Shown here: piece after piece, positions 13,549 to 14,914 of the stretch
Position numbering within the stretch: the stretch's first letter is position 1
How the letters are laid out: the number at the start of each line of letters is the position of its first letter
Source of the DNA: an uncultured Bacilli bacterium
Lineage (GTDB): Bacteria; Bacillota_I; Bacilli_A; RF39; UBA660
Length of the DNA: 14,914 nt
Assembly: GCA_947624855.1 (NCBI GenBank)
Contig: CANQMC010000017.1
Location: 1 to 14,914 of the forward strand
Reading direction: 5' to 3'
Program-made: the position numbers and the translations under genes
Notes under the pieces: model-generated
Database searches by the model: none
Told to the model about the DNA's origin: nothing
The model's input: only the letters and a program-made list of their open reading frames with translations

Positions 13549-14259
13549 TCACATTTTATATTTTAAGAGATAATTTTTCATTTCTTTACTTACACGATAG
13601 CTATCTCTTATTTTACTTATACTTTTATTAATCGTGAATTTATTTAATTTATTATTAGCTAAAAAATTTAAAGTTTCTTTTTCATATTTAATAAAACATT
13701 CACATATTAACCAAGCTTCTGCCATATTTAAATAATATTCATTACTTTTTATATTATTTAAAATATTAAATATATCTTTTAAGTATTCTTTTTTAACATA
13801 ATAATTTAATAATAAAACTAAACCAACACGGACATAATAAACTTTAGAACTTTTAACTAAATCTTTTATAATATTTAAAAAATATTCTTGGTTTTTATTG
13901 ATAATCTTTAAGCTATTACAAAAACTATCACATAAAGCCCAATTATCAATTAAATTAAGATAATCATAAAAATAAAACATTAAAGTTTCAATATTAGTTA
14001 TTTTACTTATAACTAATCCTTTAAGCATAATTATTTCATAATATTTTTCTTCTTTAATATTTAAAAATTTAGTATAATCTCCACTAAAAATATGTTTAGA
14101 TATTTTTCTTAATTGTGGTAATCTAATTCCTAAAATTTCATATTTTGTTGGAGTTATTTTACTATGAAATTCTTTATAATTTGGTTCACTTATTTCTTGT
14201 AAGTAATTAATAAAAGTTTTATAGTTTTTATTATTCCATGTAATATTTGTTAAATCCAT
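13549..14259 (-). CDS. AlkD-like DNA alkylation repair protein (HEAT-repeat DNA glycosylase)
   Basis: A 236-residue all-helical protein of the AlkD/AlkC family, close to the usual length. Family blocks are visible: GIRLPQLRKISK (44-55), DNWALCDSF (105-113), YVRVGLVLLLNYYV (142-155), YLNMAEAWLICECFIKY (176-192) and KIRDSYRVSKEMK (216-228). Trp107, Asp111, Arg144 and Trp183 fall where Bacillus cereus AlkD has its Trp, Asp, Arg and Trp active-site residues. AlkD excises bulky or cationic alkylated bases without base flipping. Here the catalytic set appears intact, so the protein is probably active. The start has AGAGGT upstream. The stop is TGA (13549-13551), which supports TGA as a true stop. 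It is the first gene of a four-gene operon. Confidence 0.9.
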   Translation of the reverse strand: MDLTNITWNNKNYKTFINYLQEISEPNYKEFHSKITPTKYEILGIRLPQLRKISKHIFSGDYTKFLNIKEEKYYEIIMLKGLVISKITNIETLMFYFYDYLNLIDNWALCDSFCNSLKIINKNQEYFLNIIKDLVKSSKVYYVRVGLVLLLNYYVKKEYLKDIFNILNNIKSNEYYLNMAEAWLICECFIKYEKETLNFLANNKLNKFTINKSISKIRDSYRVSKEMKNYLLKYKM

Positions 14260-14277
14260 GTTTTATACCTCTTATTT

Positions 14278-14306
14278 AATATAGCATAATTTTTTATTAA
14301 TTACAA
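14278..14306 (-). promoter_or_regulatory. Promoter of the alkD-rluA-natAB-like operon
   Basis: Minus strand: -35 TTGTAA (14301-14306), exactly 17 bases, then -10 TATATT (14278-14283), preceded by TGC (extended -10). The AGAGGT ribosome binding site and ATG follow about 20 bases later. No other promoter is seen inside the operon. Confidence 0.7.
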
Positions 14307-14316
14307 ATATTTTTTA

Positions 14317-14898
14317 TTATTTTAACTTATCAATTTCTTTAATAGATAGTCCAGTATATTTAGATATAGCATTTTTAGTTAAACCATCTTTTAACATACT
14401 CTTAGCTATTTCAACTTTTTCATCTTTTTTACCTTGAATCATCCCTTTTTCTTTACTTTCCCTTTTTAAATTAAATAAGTATCTTTCTACTCCATTTTTG
14501 GTTGATTCTTCTACTAATTCTCTAGCATATTCTATTGCTGCTTCCATGTTTTCATCTCCCTTCGCTATTAATTTCATCTCTTCTAGGTTTTCACTATTTA
14601 GCATCTTTAACCACCTTATTATTCTTTTCTCACTTTTAATATACTCTTCCTTCTTTAATTGGTCAAGTCGTACTATATATAACCCTATATTTTTATATCT
14701 TTCTCCTGTCTCTTCATTTCTTAAGATTATTTTATTTATTAATCCTTTACTTTTATTACTTTTACCTCTTACTATACTTATCCCTTCTACTTCTTTATAT
14801 TCTTTATATTTCTTATCTTTCCTTTGATTGGTATATATTGGTGTTAGAATAGATTTATAGACACAAAAATATGGAAAATGTGATAAAATAAAATACAA
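14317..14898 (-). CDS. Rpn/PD-(D/E)XK nuclease-type transposase, C-terminal part (probably truncated)
   Basis: The frame has 193 codons from a TTG at 14896-14898. From about residue 18 on it matches the second half of Rpn-type recombination-promoting nuclease/putative transposase proteins: a YKEYKEVEGISI strand (31-42), a segment NEETGERYKNIGLYIVRLDQ, the EKRIIRWLKMLNSENLEEMK helix, and the tail KGMIQGKKDEKVEIAKSMLK-DGLTKNAISKYTGLSIKEID. Full-length relatives have about 290-300 residues with the nuclease core N-terminal, and that core is missing. The first 17 residues (hydrophobic, with no family match) come from different DNA that carries plus-strand signals, so the start is unreliable and the open frame may simply run off the window edge. 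I think it is a decaying remnant, inferred from length and the unmatched N terminus. Confidence 0.7.
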   Translation of the reverse strand: MYFILSHFPYFCVYKSILTPIYTNQRKDKKYKEYKEVEGISIVRGKSNKSKGLINKIILRNEETGERYKNIGLYIVRLDQLKKEEYIKSEKRIIRWLKMLNSENLEEMKLIAKGDENMEAAIEYARELVEESTKNGVERYLFNLKRESKEKGMIQGKKDEKVEIAKSMLKDGLTKNAISKYTGLSIKEIDKLK

Positions 14899-14914
14899 GA
14901 AAGGAGTGTCTATA
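14856..14914 (+). promoter_or_regulatory. Plus-strand leader with ribosome binding site at the window edge
   Basis: TAGACA (14858-14863), an 18-base spacer and GATAAA (14882-14887) form a weak promoter. AAAGGAG (near 14900-14906) is a good Shine-Dalgarno, which would suit an ATG at about 14915, just outside the window. A 9-bp inverted repeat (TATAGACAC 14856-14864 and GTGTCTATA 14906-14914) brackets it. Confidence 0.4.

Noticed and set aside
14498..14827. Plus-strand 109-codon open frame opposite the Rpn-type gene
   Set aside because: It is a Ser/Leu/Ile-rich antisense shadow. The minus frame has clear family similarity.

Overview
This window comes from a very AT-rich genome with Bacillota-type signals: canonical AGGAGG-like ribosome binding sites, sigma-A-like promoters, a T-box riboswitch and spore-coat-F-like proteins. 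TGA acts as a stop codon in at least two tightly packed genes (the first coat-F-like gene and the alkD-like gene). Tryptophan is always TGG in the large frames. This points to the standard bacterial code and not to the Mycoplasma code. My best guess is an uncultured gut Bacilli lineage (RF39 or Erysipelotrichia-like) or another low-GC Firmicute. That placement is inference; the sequence carries no taxonomic marker.

Left part (1-2608). The window opens with the last codons of a plus-strand gene and its terminator. A broken minus-strand remnant of a hypoxanthine (deoxyinosine) DNA glycosylase gene follows. Next is a minus-strand operon of an NfeD-like membrane protein and a stomatin/QmcA-like SPFH protein with its own promoter. 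An HD-domain phosphohydrolase, translationally linked to ileS, ends at a clear terminator.

Centre (2610-8859). ileS encodes a type-2-like isoleucyl-tRNA synthetase whose HIGH motif has the altered GXHH form. A T-box leader with a candidate isoleucine specifier (ATC) controls it. Upstream, and probably co-transcribed, lie an 84-residue acidic unknown protein and an approximately 834-residue unknown protein. The large protein has four recognisable copies of a degenerate repeat of about 90-100 residues, a Pro/Thr-rich linker and a basic tail. It has a good extended -10 promoter. I regard this pair as the most novel coding content here.

Right part (8860-14914). A phosphomannomutase/phosphoglucomutase gene and a pair of overlapping small coat-F-like genes lie on the plus strand. 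They converge on a minus-strand operon of alkD-like glycosylase, RluA-type pseudouridine synthase, NatA-like ABC ATPase and NatB-like permease. One 11-bp stem hairpin serves as terminator for both directions and contains both stop codons. At the far right is the C-terminal part of an Rpn/PD-(D/E)XK transposase-type protein. It appears truncated by a new plus-strand unit whose promoter-like region and Shine-Dalgarno reach the window edge. I found no rRNA, tRNA or CRISPR array.
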